NCBI GenBank assembly: GCA_020060625.1
Contig: JAGUZU010000101.1
Location: 1 to 33,065, forward strand
DNA length: 33,065 nt
Reading direction: 5' to 3'
DNA from: Anaerolineales bacterium
Lineage (GTDB): Bacteria > Chloroflexota > Anaerolineae > Anaerolineales > Villigracilaceae
Shown here one piece after another: positions 13,918-21,210 of the stretch (its first letter is position 1; the number at the start of each line of letters is the position of its first letter). The notes under the pieces are model-generated. The model had not been told where the DNA came from. It ran no database searches and saw only the letters and a list, made by a program, of their open reading frames with translations. A program made the translations under genes and the position numbers.

Positions 13918-16353
13918 ATGAAGACGCAAACCAACCTCCCTGCGCATCGCGCGAACCCGATTGGGCGGGAAAAAGACATCCAAGCTTTGCAGGAATTACT
14001 GGCGAGCGATGATATTCGCCTGTTGACGTTGACGGGGCTGGGCGGCATTGGCAAAACCACCATCGCCTTGCAGGTCGCTTCGATGCTGGAAGGCGATTTT
14101 TCCGACGGCGTATATTTCGTCAATCTTGCGCCTGTCACTCACAGCGAAGCAATTCTGCTTGAGATCGCGCACACGCTCAAAGTCCGGCAGGAAGCGGGGA
14201 AGGACACATTCGAAAGTCTCAGCGAAGCGCTGTCCGGGCAGGACATCCTACTCATCCTCGATAATTTCGAACATGTCATGGCGGGGGCTTCCTTTGTAAA
14301 TAAACTGCTTCAAGCTTTGCCTCAAATGAAGGTGATCGTTACCAGCCGCGAGCCTTTGCGTTTGCGCGCCGAACAGGTCTATCCGCTTCCGCCGCTTTCC
14401 ACCGATCACGCCGCGGATCTATTCGTTCAACGCGCCCGATCCGTCAAGCCGGATTTTGCGCCAACGAAGGAAGACAATCGCGCCGTCGCCGAGTTATGCG
14501 AACGGCTGGATGGATTGCCGCTTGCCGTGGAACTTGCCGCGCATCGCGCCAGACTCTTCACGCCGCAAATCATGCTCGCCCGTCTCAAATCGGACCTCGA
14601 GCCTGCTTCCCGCATGTTGAACCTTTTCTCCGCCGGAGCCAGAGACCTGCCCGAACGTCAGCAATCCCTGCGAAAGACAATCGCCTGGAGTTACAGCCTG
14701 CTCAATGAAGACGAACAACGCGCGTTGCGATTTGCTTCCGTTTTTCCCGGCACGTTCAGTATTCAATCGCTTTCCAAAATATTATCCGTGGATGAAGTTG
14801 CCGTGATGGAGCTTGTCTCCTCTCTTGTGGATAAGAACCTCATCAAGCCGTCGTTTGAACAGGATGAAGCCGGGCGTTTTTCGATGCTTGAGGCGATCCG
14901 TGAATTTGCCTGGGACGAGATACGTCACGCGGATGAACTCGGGCAGATCAAAAAAACGTACATGTGTTTGTACCTTGAACTTGCAAAAGCGGCGGAAACC
15001 GGATTGCAGGGCGCGGAACAAACCCATTGGTTGAAGGTCATCGAAGTGGAATTTCCCAACTTTGCTTTGGCAATGGAAATGGGCATGACCGCTCCGGTTG
15101 ATTCTCAACTATGGCTGGACGGATTATGGCTTCTTTCCCATTTGGAACAATACTGGCATATCCACGCCCTGTTCAATGAATTGACGACATTGTCCAACCG
15201 CTCGCTGGACCAAATCGAAAAGAGCCATTCCACAGATGAAAACTTTCTTTCCCTAAAGGCGCATTTGTACAGCCTCGCCGGAACCTGCTCCTGGCTTTCA
15301 ACAGATTTTAAGCGCGCATGTGATCTTCATGCAAAAAGCCTTGACTTGTACCGTCAATTGAATGATGAAAGCCGCGTCGCTTTTTCATTGAACAATCTGG
15401 CGGTCAATTTTGGCGAACAGGGTGATTATGAAAAGGCGCTGGATTATTATGGTCAGAGCCTCGCGCTCTATGAACGACTCAGGGATGACTGGGGGCAGGC
15501 GCGCCTGCATCTAAACCTATGTAATTATCATTTGTATGTCACCCATGATGCCCAACGCATCGTTTCCCATGCCGAAAACGGGCTGCGCTTTGCGGAAAAA
15601 CTCAACGATCCATTCCTGATTGCTGCTGCGAGTTACAGTCTTGGCGAAATCCTCCTAATGGAAGGCAATAATGTCGATAGGTCTCGGGAACTGTACAAAC
15701 GGGCGAACCAACTTGCGCGTGAGTTTCAATTTCAACAGGTGCTGACCTGGTCATTGGTGGGACAGGCAGCTTTGTATATAGCAGAAGGTGATTTGGAACA
15801 GGCTTCAACCCATATCCGTGAGGGATTATCCCTGGCGGTTGAGCAGTCAGATCGACTCATCATCAGCGGATATTTGCGGCTTTCAGCATGGCTTTGTTCA
15901 GTCGGGCGGAAGCCATTACAAATGGCATTTCTGGCGGGAGCCGAAGAAGCAATAAAAGAGAAGTCGGGCGCTTTGTACACCATTCCTGACCTGTGGAAGG
16001 AACATCCAGATGTCATCGCTTCGACGCGCGCTGAACTTGGCGATTCGATCTATGACGCGGAATGGGAAAAGGGGCGGGCGCAGCCTCTTGAGCAAGTCGT
16101 CCATTTTGTTATGGAACACTGCCTCCTAAAGGAAGCCCAACCCGCCTCTACCTCGACCTTGAACCTGCTCACCGAACGCGAACAGGACGTGCTCCGATTA
16201 CTCATGCAGGGAAAAACGAATGATGAAATATCGCAGGAATTGGTGGTTGTGTTAAAAACAGTGGAAAAACACGTGGCGAATATTTTGAGAAAGTTGGGAA
16301 TGAAGAACCGCACTGAAGCCGCAGCATGGGCAATGGAGAATGAGATTAAGTAA
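13918..16353 (+). CDS. STAND ATPase / TPR / LuxR-type transcriptional regulator
   Basis: 811-residue signal-integrating regulator of the MalT/AfsR-like STAND class. The NB-ARC-type ATPase has Walker A GLGGIGKTT at 40-48 and Walker B LLILDNFEH at 111-119, with the following VIVTSREPLRL and the GLPLAVELAA motif near 195-205. A winged-helix part (LLNEDEQRALRFASVFPG) follows. Residues about 430-690 are TPR-like repeats (LNNLAVNFGEQGDYEKALDY), the usual inducer-sensing part. The C terminus is a LuxR helix-turn-helix: LTEREQDVLRLLMQGKTNDE with VVLKTVEKHVANILRKLG. It would bind DNA after ATP- and ligand-driven oligomerisation. It is monocistronic, with no recognisable target beside it; the Cys-rich operon converges on its terminator. 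Confidence 0.93.
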   Translation: MKTQTNLPAHRANPIGREKDIQALQELLASDDIRLLTLTGLGGIGKTTIALQVASMLEGDFSDGVYFVNLAPVTHSEAILLEIAHTLKVRQEAGKDTFESLSEALSGQDILLILDNFEHVMAGASFVNKLLQALPQMKVIVTSREPLRLRAEQVYPLPPLSTDHAADLFVQRARSVKPDFAPTKEDNRAVAELCERLDGLPLAVELAAHRARLFTPQIMLARLKSDLEPASRMLNLFSAGARDLPERQQSLRKTIAWSYSLLNEDEQRALRFASVFPGTFSIQSLSKILSVDEVAVMELVSSLVDKNLIKPSFEQDEAGRFSMLEAIREFAWDEIRHADELGQIKKTYMCLYLELAKAAETGLQGAEQTHWLKVIEVEFPNFALAMEMGMTAPVDSQLWLDGLWLLSHLEQYWHIHALFNELTTLSNRSLDQIEKSHSTDENFLSLKAHLYSLAGTCSWLSTDFKRACDLHAKSLDLYRQLNDESRVAFSLNNLAVNFGEQGDYEKALDYYGQSLALYERLRDDWGQARLHLNLCNYHLYVTHDAQRIVSHAENGLRFAEKLNDPFLIAAASYSLGEILLMEGNNVDRSRELYKRANQLAREFQFQQVLTWSLVGQAALYIAEGDLEQASTHIREGLSLAVEQSDRLIISGYLRLSAWLCSVGRKPLQMAFLAGAEEAIKEKSGALYTIPDLWKEHPDVIASTRAELGDSIYDAEWEKGRAQPLEQVVHFVMEHCLLKEAQPASTSTLNLLTEREQDVLRLLMQGKTNDEISQELVVVLKTVEKHVANILRKLGMKNRTEAAAWAMENEIK

Positions 16354-16381
16354 AACAGGTCGCACAAAGTGCGACCTGTTT
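16353..16381. terminator. Bidirectional terminator, regulator / Cys-rich operon
   Basis: AAACAGGTCGCAC (16353-16365) pairs perfectly with GTGCGACCTGTTT (16369-16381) around AAA. T-rich sequence follows on both strands, and the stop codons of both convergent genes are within a few bases. Confidence 0.85.
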
Positions 16382-16383
16382 GT

Positions 16384-17361
16384 TTATGGGCACCCGCCGC
16401 CGGTTGGGTCGGGGATGCAAGCGGTTGGCTCTTCCCTCGTTTCGTCTTCAGTATTCTCTTCAGTATCCTCTGGAGGACGTGGTCGGTCGGGCGCGGAGCA
16501 GCTTGGAAGGGTGATTCCCATTTGCAGTTTTTCCATGTGGTTGTAATCGGGACGGCATGAGAATCCTTCCTGTGTGATTTGATAATCCAAACAGACGAAC
16601 TTGAGCGAATTGGCAGGTCTGGAACCGCAGCATGAATTTTGTTGATCCAGGAACATTCCAGCGCCACAACCTGGGGATATGTTGGTCTGCCCTTCTGGGA
16701 CACAATAGAATGCGTGATCCGATTCCAGAGTGGAGGTTTCGATTTCGTAACCATCGGGGCAGGGATTGCCGGATACCTCGCATGTCTCTGGTCCCAAAGA
16801 ATCGTTAATTTTGATGAGAGCTCCGCTGGGTCCGCTGCAGGTAAAGGCGGCTTCATAGATTGTTTGAAAGCCATCATACACATTTTGTTCGGTGGGCTTT
16901 ATGCTGCTCCAAAAACAAAGCCCGGCTGGATCGCTTTCCAGTGGTATCCCTTTGGAGAGATTTTCCATAATTTGCTCCGCAACTGAACCAGAAACTTTGT
17001 AGGTCAATTGGCGAAAGGAAGTTCCGTCAGACCCACAGTAGGAACTGTCGTCGGAGGCATATGATGTGCCGCAGTAGGGAGGTTTTGCATTCTCCGTCAT
17101 TTCACAAACCGGAAGTTGTTCCGCTGTTGGCTTGGCTGCAATTGGGAGCGGCGCCTCTGTGGGAACGGGAGTTAGCGAGGGTGTGTTTGAATTCAGGTCA
17201 TTGGCTCCGCATATGCCGCCCGGTAAAAAACCGAACTTGCAGCCCATGAAATATAAACCGATGAGGATTGCGCCAGTGGCGCAGGTAAGCATAATCTTGG
17301 GCGAAGTTTTCGATATGCTTGCCATGATTTTTATTGCGCGCGAATCGCTTGTAGATGGCAT
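16384..17361 (-). CDS. Cys-rich exported protein with N-terminal membrane anchor
   Basis: 325 residues, no family recognised. A signal-anchor helix lies at about 22-42 (MLTCATGAILIGLYFMG), followed by a short Thr/Pro linker (SLTPVPTEAPLP) and an outside region with many cysteines (about 20). One stretch, C194-x6-C201-x18-C220 ending in CVPEG with GYEIE inside, resembles the last part of the four-Cys modules in the neighbouring 502-residue protein (GYELD...CDIP), so the two genes probably share ancestry. The tail at 290-312 is Glu/Pro-rich. AAAAGGAG precedes the ATG. It is 18 bp after its neighbour, in one operon, and ends at the shared terminator. An extracellular, disulfide-stabilised role is inferred. 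Confidence 0.75.
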   Translation of the reverse strand: MPSTSDSRAIKIMASISKTSPKIMLTCATGAILIGLYFMGCKFGFLPGGICGANDLNSNTPSLTPVPTEAPLPIAAKPTAEQLPVCEMTENAKPPYCGTSYASDDSSYCGSDGTSFRQLTYKVSGSVAEQIMENLSKGIPLESDPAGLCFWSSIKPTEQNVYDGFQTIYEAAFTCSGPSGALIKINDSLGPETCEVSGNPCPDGYEIETSTLESDHAFYCVPEGQTNISPGCGAGMFLDQQNSCCGSRPANSLKFVCLDYQITQEGFSCRPDYNHMEKLQMGITLPSCSAPDRPRPPEDTEENTEDETREEPTACIPDPTGGGCP

Positions 17362-17379
17362 GTTTGCTCCTTTTCTGAA

Positions 17380-18888
17380 TTACCTTCTGTCTTTTTCTTC
17401 ACGTGTCACAATGACATCATCCGCGCTGCCGGAGTCATCAGTCTGGTTTCTGAGAAAATCGTTCCCATCCACTATGCCGTCCGAATTGAAGTCGCCACTG
17501 GTTGGATGTGGTGAAGAACTTGGTTTGGGTTTCGGTTTGGGCTTGGGTTTTGAATCGCCAGATCCGCCAGTGCTGCTGTTGCTCCCGCTGGAATTTCCTG
17601 TGTTGCCTGATGTGCTGCCATCATCCTTGTTTGCCAGGAGGATGTGTTCACGGGTTTGCGGGGCTGGGTCGTTTGGTTTGTCTTTCAAGTCATACACTGT
17701 TTTTATTTCAGCTCTTCTCACCCTCGCCGCGGAGTCGCGCACTTTTTGTATGGCGGGTAGAAGCACGACGCCAACCACAATGCCCAAGCCAAGTCCGGGC
17801 AGCCAGCCGGAAGGTGGCAAGGTACTGGAACTTGAATTCGGAATGTCGCAGTGATAGATATGCGCGCCCGAAGCATGGTCCAATTCGTACCCGCTGCCGC
17901 CGTCTGCGAGGCAACTCAAGGAAGATATCCAGCAGGTCAAGTAACCGCATTCTTCATCCCAGGAACTGCCTTCCGTGGCGCCGTCATCGGTTGGCGCTGC
18001 GGAAATGGCAGGGGCTTCCTCTGTCGGCGCGGATTTTTCGGGAAGTTCACAGGTTGCAACCGTTGCACCTTTGCCTGTATCAATTTCATCGTAGAGACCG
18101 CCATCCTCATCGCATTGCGCGAAAAAGTCCGACATGCAGTTCTCGTATCCATCGCCGAAATGACAGACGCCTGCGTATTTGTATTTTGTAGGGTCGTCGT
18201 CTGAATCGGCGGGGCTGGTAATGGGCAATCCAAGATCGGGGAGTTCCTCGTGCGGGATGCAATAGAAGTCGTATTTGGTTCCGCCATCGGCGTAAATATC
18301 AACTTCGATCACAAGAAGCTCGTCTTCGCAGGTAAAGTTTTCACGACACTCAGCAAAGTTTTCGCTGGTGCAGGTTCCCAGATAGTCGTCTTCCGGGTAG
18401 GCGAAAGGCATGGGTGTGGGCGGAAGAACAGCCGGGACTTTGCAGGTCAGGGTGACTTCTCCATCTTTGATCGTCGAGGAAACTGTTCCGCCTACATGCT
18501 CACATCCATTTGTGAACAGCCCGATACAGCGTGTAACTTCCTTGACGGAACCTTTGCAGGTTCCCGACCACTCAGCGCCTGCCGAATCGGAGTCATCCGT
18601 TGAGTCTGTGATGGGAAAAGGGGTGGCGGTAGGAATCGGCGTATTGACAGATGGAGGCGGATTTTGGTTCCCGCTGCTGGAACTGTTGTCACTGTCATCA
18701 TCTTCGTCGTTCTGGTCGGTACTGCCTTCTCCGCCGCCGCCCTGCTCAGGCGGGCAGGGAATCACCGCGCCGGTTGCATCGTGGCAGACCGGGTCCTGCG
18801 CGAAAACAATTGCTCCCATGGACGCGGGAGCGCCTGTTGCAAACAGGAACGCCAACAAAAAGGAAACGATAATAAGTTGTTTTTTCAT
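17380..18888 (-). CDS. Exported protein with four tandem Cys modules, TM helix and Ca-loop
   Basis: 502 residues. A signal peptide ends near 30 (VFA-QDP). Acidic Ser/Asn/Pro linkers follow, then four similar modules of 40-45 residues with Cys at 111/121/129/149, 173/181/187/210, 242/251/259/280 and 314/319/326/347. The pattern is C-x(4-9)-C-x(5-7)-C-x(19-22)-C, usually entered by an aromatic-x-G/E and left by an xxP or xP. I know no family with this pattern. A transmembrane helix at 363-380 continues into LLPAIQKVRDSAARVRR, then a (KP)n stretch and one dockerin-like calcium loop, GDFNSDGIVDGNDF at 465-478. AGGAG precedes the ATG. First gene of the operon, divergent from an ECF sigma factor. 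Confidence 0.75.
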   Translation of the reverse strand: MKKQLIIVSFLLAFLFATGAPASMGAIVFAQDPVCHDATGAVIPCPPEQGGGGEGSTDQNDEDDDSDNSSSSGNQNPPPSVNTPIPTATPFPITDSTDDSDSAGAEWSGTCKGSVKEVTRCIGLFTNGCEHVGGTVSSTIKDGEVTLTCKVPAVLPPTPMPFAYPEDDYLGTCTSENFAECRENFTCEDELLVIEVDIYADGGTKYDFYCIPHEELPDLGLPITSPADSDDDPTKYKYAGVCHFGDGYENCMSDFFAQCDEDGGLYDEIDTGKGATVATCELPEKSAPTEEAPAISAAPTDDGATEGSSWDEECGYLTCWISSLSCLADGGSGYELDHASGAHIYHCDIPNSSSSTLPPSGWLPGLGLGIVVGVVLLPAIQKVRDSAARVRRAEIKTVYDLKDKPNDPAPQTREHILLANKDDGSTSGNTGNSSGSNSSTGGSGDSKPKPKPKPKPSSSPHPTSGDFNSDGIVDGNDFLRNQTDDSGSADDVIVTREEKDRR

Positions 18889-18959
18889 GCTCTCTCTCCT
18901 TATAAATTTGGGCTTGCTATTTTGTTGGGTAATTTTGACGGAGAAGGTCGTTTTTGTCG

Positions 18960-18975
18960 GTAGGGTTAACCCTAC
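18960..18975. promoter_or_regulatory. Perfect 16-bp palindrome between sigma and Cys-rich operons
   Basis: GTAGGGTTAACCCTAC, exactly self-complementary with no spacer, 71 bp upstream of the Cys-rich operon and 102 bp upstream of the sigma gene. Candidate operator for a symmetric dimer. Confidence 0.45.
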
Positions 18976-18987
18976 TCTTTACCCCCA

Positions 18988-19018
18988 CTATGAGTTGAAG
19001 CCGGTGTTATACTCATAG
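18988..19018. promoter_or_regulatory. Inverted repeat and -10-like element upstream of the sigma gene
   Basis: CTATGAGT (18988-18995) is inverted at 19011-19018 with a 15-bp spacer. The spacer and right arm contain an extended -10-like TGTTATACT (19005-19013), so binding here could control the sigma promoter. The unit GGTGTTATA recurs at 19037-19045. Confidence 0.35.
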
Positions 19019-19031
19019 AAACTTCTAAAAT

Positions 19032-19063
19032 CCGGCGGTGTTATAGGATGCAAAATCCGCCGG
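19032..19063 (+). promoter_or_regulatory. Hairpin in the sigma-gene leader next to its ribosome-binding site
   Basis: CCGGCGG (19032-19038) pairs with CCGCCGG (19057-19063). The second arm abuts TAAGG, the only Shine-Dalgarno-like sequence for the TTG start at 19077, so the folded mRNA could limit translation. It could equally be a DNA operator. Confidence 0.35.
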
Positions 19064-19076
19064 TAAGGTTTTTAAC

Positions 19077-19649
19077 TTGTCGGATTTGGAATACAACGAA
19101 GAAAAGGTCCTGGCGCTCGCTTCAAAGGGCGACCGTGACGCGTTCGGTCAACTCTACGAGCAATATGTGGAGCGCATCTTCAACTACGTCTACTATCGGA
19201 CGGGCAACCCCCACGATGCAGAAGACCTCACCGCCCGCGTGTTCCAGCGCGCGATGAATCACATTAAAAATTACACAGACCGTGGCGTCCCCTTTTCGGC
19301 GTGGTTGTATCGCATCGCCCACAACTTGGTCGCCAACTGGCACCGGGACAGGAGCCGCAAGCAGGAAATTCCCATTGACGACCTGCCCATCCTTCCGGCA
19401 AAAGGAGACCACCCGGAACGCAATCTCGTCCGTACGCAGGAGCAGGAAGCGTTGCTGCGCATGATCCGCAAACTGCCGCCGGAAAGGCAAAACCTGCTGA
19501 TTTTGAAATTCGTGGAGAACATGTCGAACGCTGAAATAGGCAGGATCATGGGAAGAAGCGAAGGAGCCGTGAAAAGCCTGTACCACCGCACACTTTTGGC
19601 TTTGCGCGATCAACTCGAAGGACAAAACCTTAATCTTGAAGGAGAGTAA
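19077..19649 (+). CDS. ECF-type RNA polymerase sigma factor
   Basis: 190 residues with only sigma regions 2 and 4, the ECF layout. Region 2 covers about 20-88 (DAFGQLYEQYVERIFNYVYY, then DAEDLTARVFQRAM and the -10-recognising FSAWLYRIAHNLVANW). Region 4 covers about 128-180 with LPPERQNLLILKF and the helix-turn-helix MSNAEIGRIMGRSEGAVKSL. The start is TTG 19077: TAAGG is 8 nt upstream, an in-frame stop lies at 19044, and no in-frame ATG occurs between. Start weakness plus a leader hairpin suggests low or controlled synthesis. It begins an operon with degV (3-bp gap) and a small membrane protein, and faces the Cys-rich operon, which is a natural candidate target. Confidence 0.93.
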   Translation: MSDLEYNEEKVLALASKGDRDAFGQLYEQYVERIFNYVYYRTGNPHDAEDLTARVFQRAMNHIKNYTDRGVPFSAWLYRIAHNLVANWHRDRSRKQEIPIDDLPILPAKGDHPERNLVRTQEQEALLRMIRKLPPERQNLLILKFVENMSNAEIGRIMGRSEGAVKSLYHRTLLALRDQLEGQNLNLEGE

Positions 19650-19652
19650 ATC

Positions 19653-20495
19653 ATGTTGAGAATTGTGACCGACGGCGCGGCGGACATCCTCCCCGAATGG
19701 GCGGACGAGTACGGCATCGAGATGATTCCCGTGAATATTTTGTTCGGGGAAAAATCGTACCTTCAAGGTGTGGAGTTGGATAACGAAGGCTTTTACAGGC
19801 TGGTGGATGAAAGCAAGCGCATCCCCAAGACCTCCCAGCCATCGCCGCATCAATTCGTCGAGTTCTACCGCAAGGTGGCGCAGAAGGGCGATACCATCCT
19901 GTCCATTCACATCACGGCAAAATTATCCGGCACGTACGCATCCGCCGTTTCCGCCGCGGAGGAGTTGAAGGGCGAATTCAACGTCATTCCAATTGACTCC
20001 GCCTGCGGCTCGCTCGGCATCGGCTTGATGTGCCGCGAAGCCCGCAAGATGGAACGCGCCGGAAAAAGCATTGACGAAATTGTGAAATATATCGAGGAAA
20101 TAAAATCAAACACCCTCGTGATCCTAACGTTGGATACTTTGGAATACGCAAAAATGTCCGGGCGGGTGGGGACCATGCAGGCGGCGCTGGCTTCCTTGTT
20201 GAACGTCAAACCGATTGCGGTCCTGCGTGACGGTGTTTTGAACATGGCGGAGAAAGTCCGCACGCGCAAAGCCGCATTGGAGCGCGTCATTGCAATGGCG
20301 AAGGAGGAATACGGTGACAAGCCGGTTTACCTCGCCGTCGTCCATGCGCGCGACGTGAAATCCGGGCAGGCTTTATTGGACGACGCAATGAAGCATTTCA
20401 ATTGCAAGGAAACCATGTTGGGCGAGCTTTCCATTTCCATCGCGGCGAATCTTGGACCCGGCACGGTGGGGTTGATCCTTTACCCCGCTGAATAA
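19653..20495 (+). CDS. DegV family fatty-acid-binding protein (FakB-like)
   Basis: 280 residues, full DegV length. DegV/FakB proteins bind a fatty acid and present it to a kinase (FakA) for phospholipid synthesis. Signatures: RIVTDGAADILPEWADEYGI at the N terminus, KTSQPSPHQFVEFY near 59-72, IHITAKLSGTYASA near 86-99, and the C-terminal LGPGTVGLILYP. ATG 19653 follows GGAGAG and lies 3 bp after the sigma stop, so it is co-transcribed. No fakA is in the window. A link between an ECF sigma factor and lipid supply would fit envelope stress, but that is inference. Confidence 0.93.
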   Translation: MLRIVTDGAADILPEWADEYGIEMIPVNILFGEKSYLQGVELDNEGFYRLVDESKRIPKTSQPSPHQFVEFYRKVAQKGDTILSIHITAKLSGTYASAVSAAEELKGEFNVIPIDSACGSLGIGLMCREARKMERAGKSIDEIVKYIEEIKSNTLVILTLDTLEYAKMSGRVGTMQAALASLLNVKPIAVLRDGVLNMAEKVRTRKAALERVIAMAKEEYGDKPVYLAVVHARDVKSGQALLDDAMKHFNCKETMLGELSISIAANLGPGTVGLILYPAE

Positions 20496-20518
20496 AAGAT
20501 GAAGGAACAGGCGCGACT

Positions 20519-20794
20519 ATGACAAAGCGCAAAACCAACCCCACGCACGAAGAAAATCTGGATGCAATCGAGGCGCATCTTGCCGGGACCTTGAAGCCGG
20601 TTACGCCTTCGAACGACATTGTCCAACGCCTGAGGGATCGGATTCAGTTCCCGAGCCGCGATGAAATCACACTGCGGTTGAGCGATTGGCGCCGGCTGTT
20701 CTTTGTTTTCAGCGGCGTGATGTCTGGAATGCTCCTGCTGATTACGATTGCCCGCGCTTTTTATTACCTGGTTGGACGCAGAAGCGCGACGTAA
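20519..20794 (+). CDS. Small single-span membrane protein, candidate anti-sigma factor
   Basis: 91 residues. The N-terminal 60 are polar and helical, including LAGTLKPVTPSNDIVQRLRD, a phrase similar to short proteins I associate with ECF operons in Chloroflexota; this likeness is from memory. One transmembrane helix follows at about 65-85 (FFVFSGVMSGMLLLITIARAF) with a basic end (RRSAT). A cytosolic N-terminal domain plus membrane anchor is the general design of anti-sigma factors, though the zinc-binding HxxxCxxC motif is missing. It ends the sigma-degV operon, 23 bp after degV, just before a terminator. Function unproven. Confidence 0.65.
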   Translation: MTKRKTNPTHEENLDAIEAHLAGTLKPVTPSNDIVQRLRDRIQFPSRDEITLRLSDWRRLFFVFSGVMSGMLLLITIARAFYYLVGRRSAT

Positions 20795-20814
20795 TTTCTC
20801 CGCCTGATTCACAG

Positions 20815-20852
20815 ACTCCAAGGACTTTGACAGACTTGGAGTTTAGTTTTTT
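20815..20852 (+). terminator. Terminator of the sigma-degV operon
   Basis: ACTCCAAG (20815-20822) pairs with CTTGGAGT (20835-20842), followed by TTAGTTTTTT. The T-run lies in the end of the convergent minus-strand gene. Confidence 0.75.
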
Positions 20853-21172
20853 AACAACCAGTCGCATAATTCGCGCGCTTCGGCGATCAGGTCCGCTTCG
20901 ACGGGGAGTTTGAATTCTTCGGTGACGCGCAAGGTCAAATGGTCAGCGACCAGTTTCAGGTCGGGGGGGAGAGGCGTTTCGTCTTTGATGAGATTCAGCA
21001 AATCGTAGGCGCTGGCGCTTGGGGGGCGAATCCCGCGACGGGCTAGATAGTCCCGAATGGCAATGCCTGCCGCGCGCCGCGCGCAGACCCGCGCCTGCCC
21101 CTCATTGCCGCGCATCCTTGCCTGTGTTGCCCGTTCGAATTCCTGCTCCAGTTCAATGGTGTTATTATTCAT
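20843..21172 (-). CDS. Small helical protein, possibly HEPN-like
   Basis: 109 residues, predicted all-helical and cytosolic. The segment ARVCARRAAGIAIRDYLARR and the later DHLTLRVTEEFKLP...EARELCDWLLK resemble small HEPN-like proteins that bundle four or five helices, but the RNase motif R-x4-6-H is absent and no nucleotidyltransferase partner is adjacent, so a toxin role is not supported. I chose ATG 21172 over a longer frame because a TATAAT box sits 7 nt upstream. There is no Shine-Dalgarno, so the mRNA is probably leaderless. Divergent from the S41 lipoprotein gene, with which it shares its promoter core. Confidence 0.65.
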   Translation of the reverse strand: MNNNTIELEQEFERATQARMRGNEGQARVCARRAAGIAIRDYLARRGIRPPSASAYDLLNLIKDETPLPPDLKLVADHLTLRVTEEFKLPVEADLIAEARELCDWLLKN

Positions 21173-21179
21173 GCGCGCG

Positions 21180-21187
21180 ATTATACT
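21180..21187. promoter_or_regulatory. Overlapping divergent -10 boxes
   Basis: ATTATACT: on the minus strand it reads AGTATAAT, giving TATAAT (21185-21180) 7 nt before the ATG of the small helical gene; on the plus strand it gives TATACT (21182-21187), 23 nt before the ATG of the S41 gene with GGAGG in its leader. The -35 regions are weak on both sides. Confidence 0.55.
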
Positions 21188-21210
21188 TCTCAACCACTGC
21201 GGAGGCATTG

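Noticed and set aside
19122-19910. A 262-codon open frame antisense across the sigma and degV genes
   Set aside because: It spans two well-supported genes and has no recognisable features.
20843-21172. HEPN toxin of a toxin-antitoxin pair
   Set aside because: No R-x4-6-H motif and no nucleotidyltransferase or other antitoxin gene beside it.
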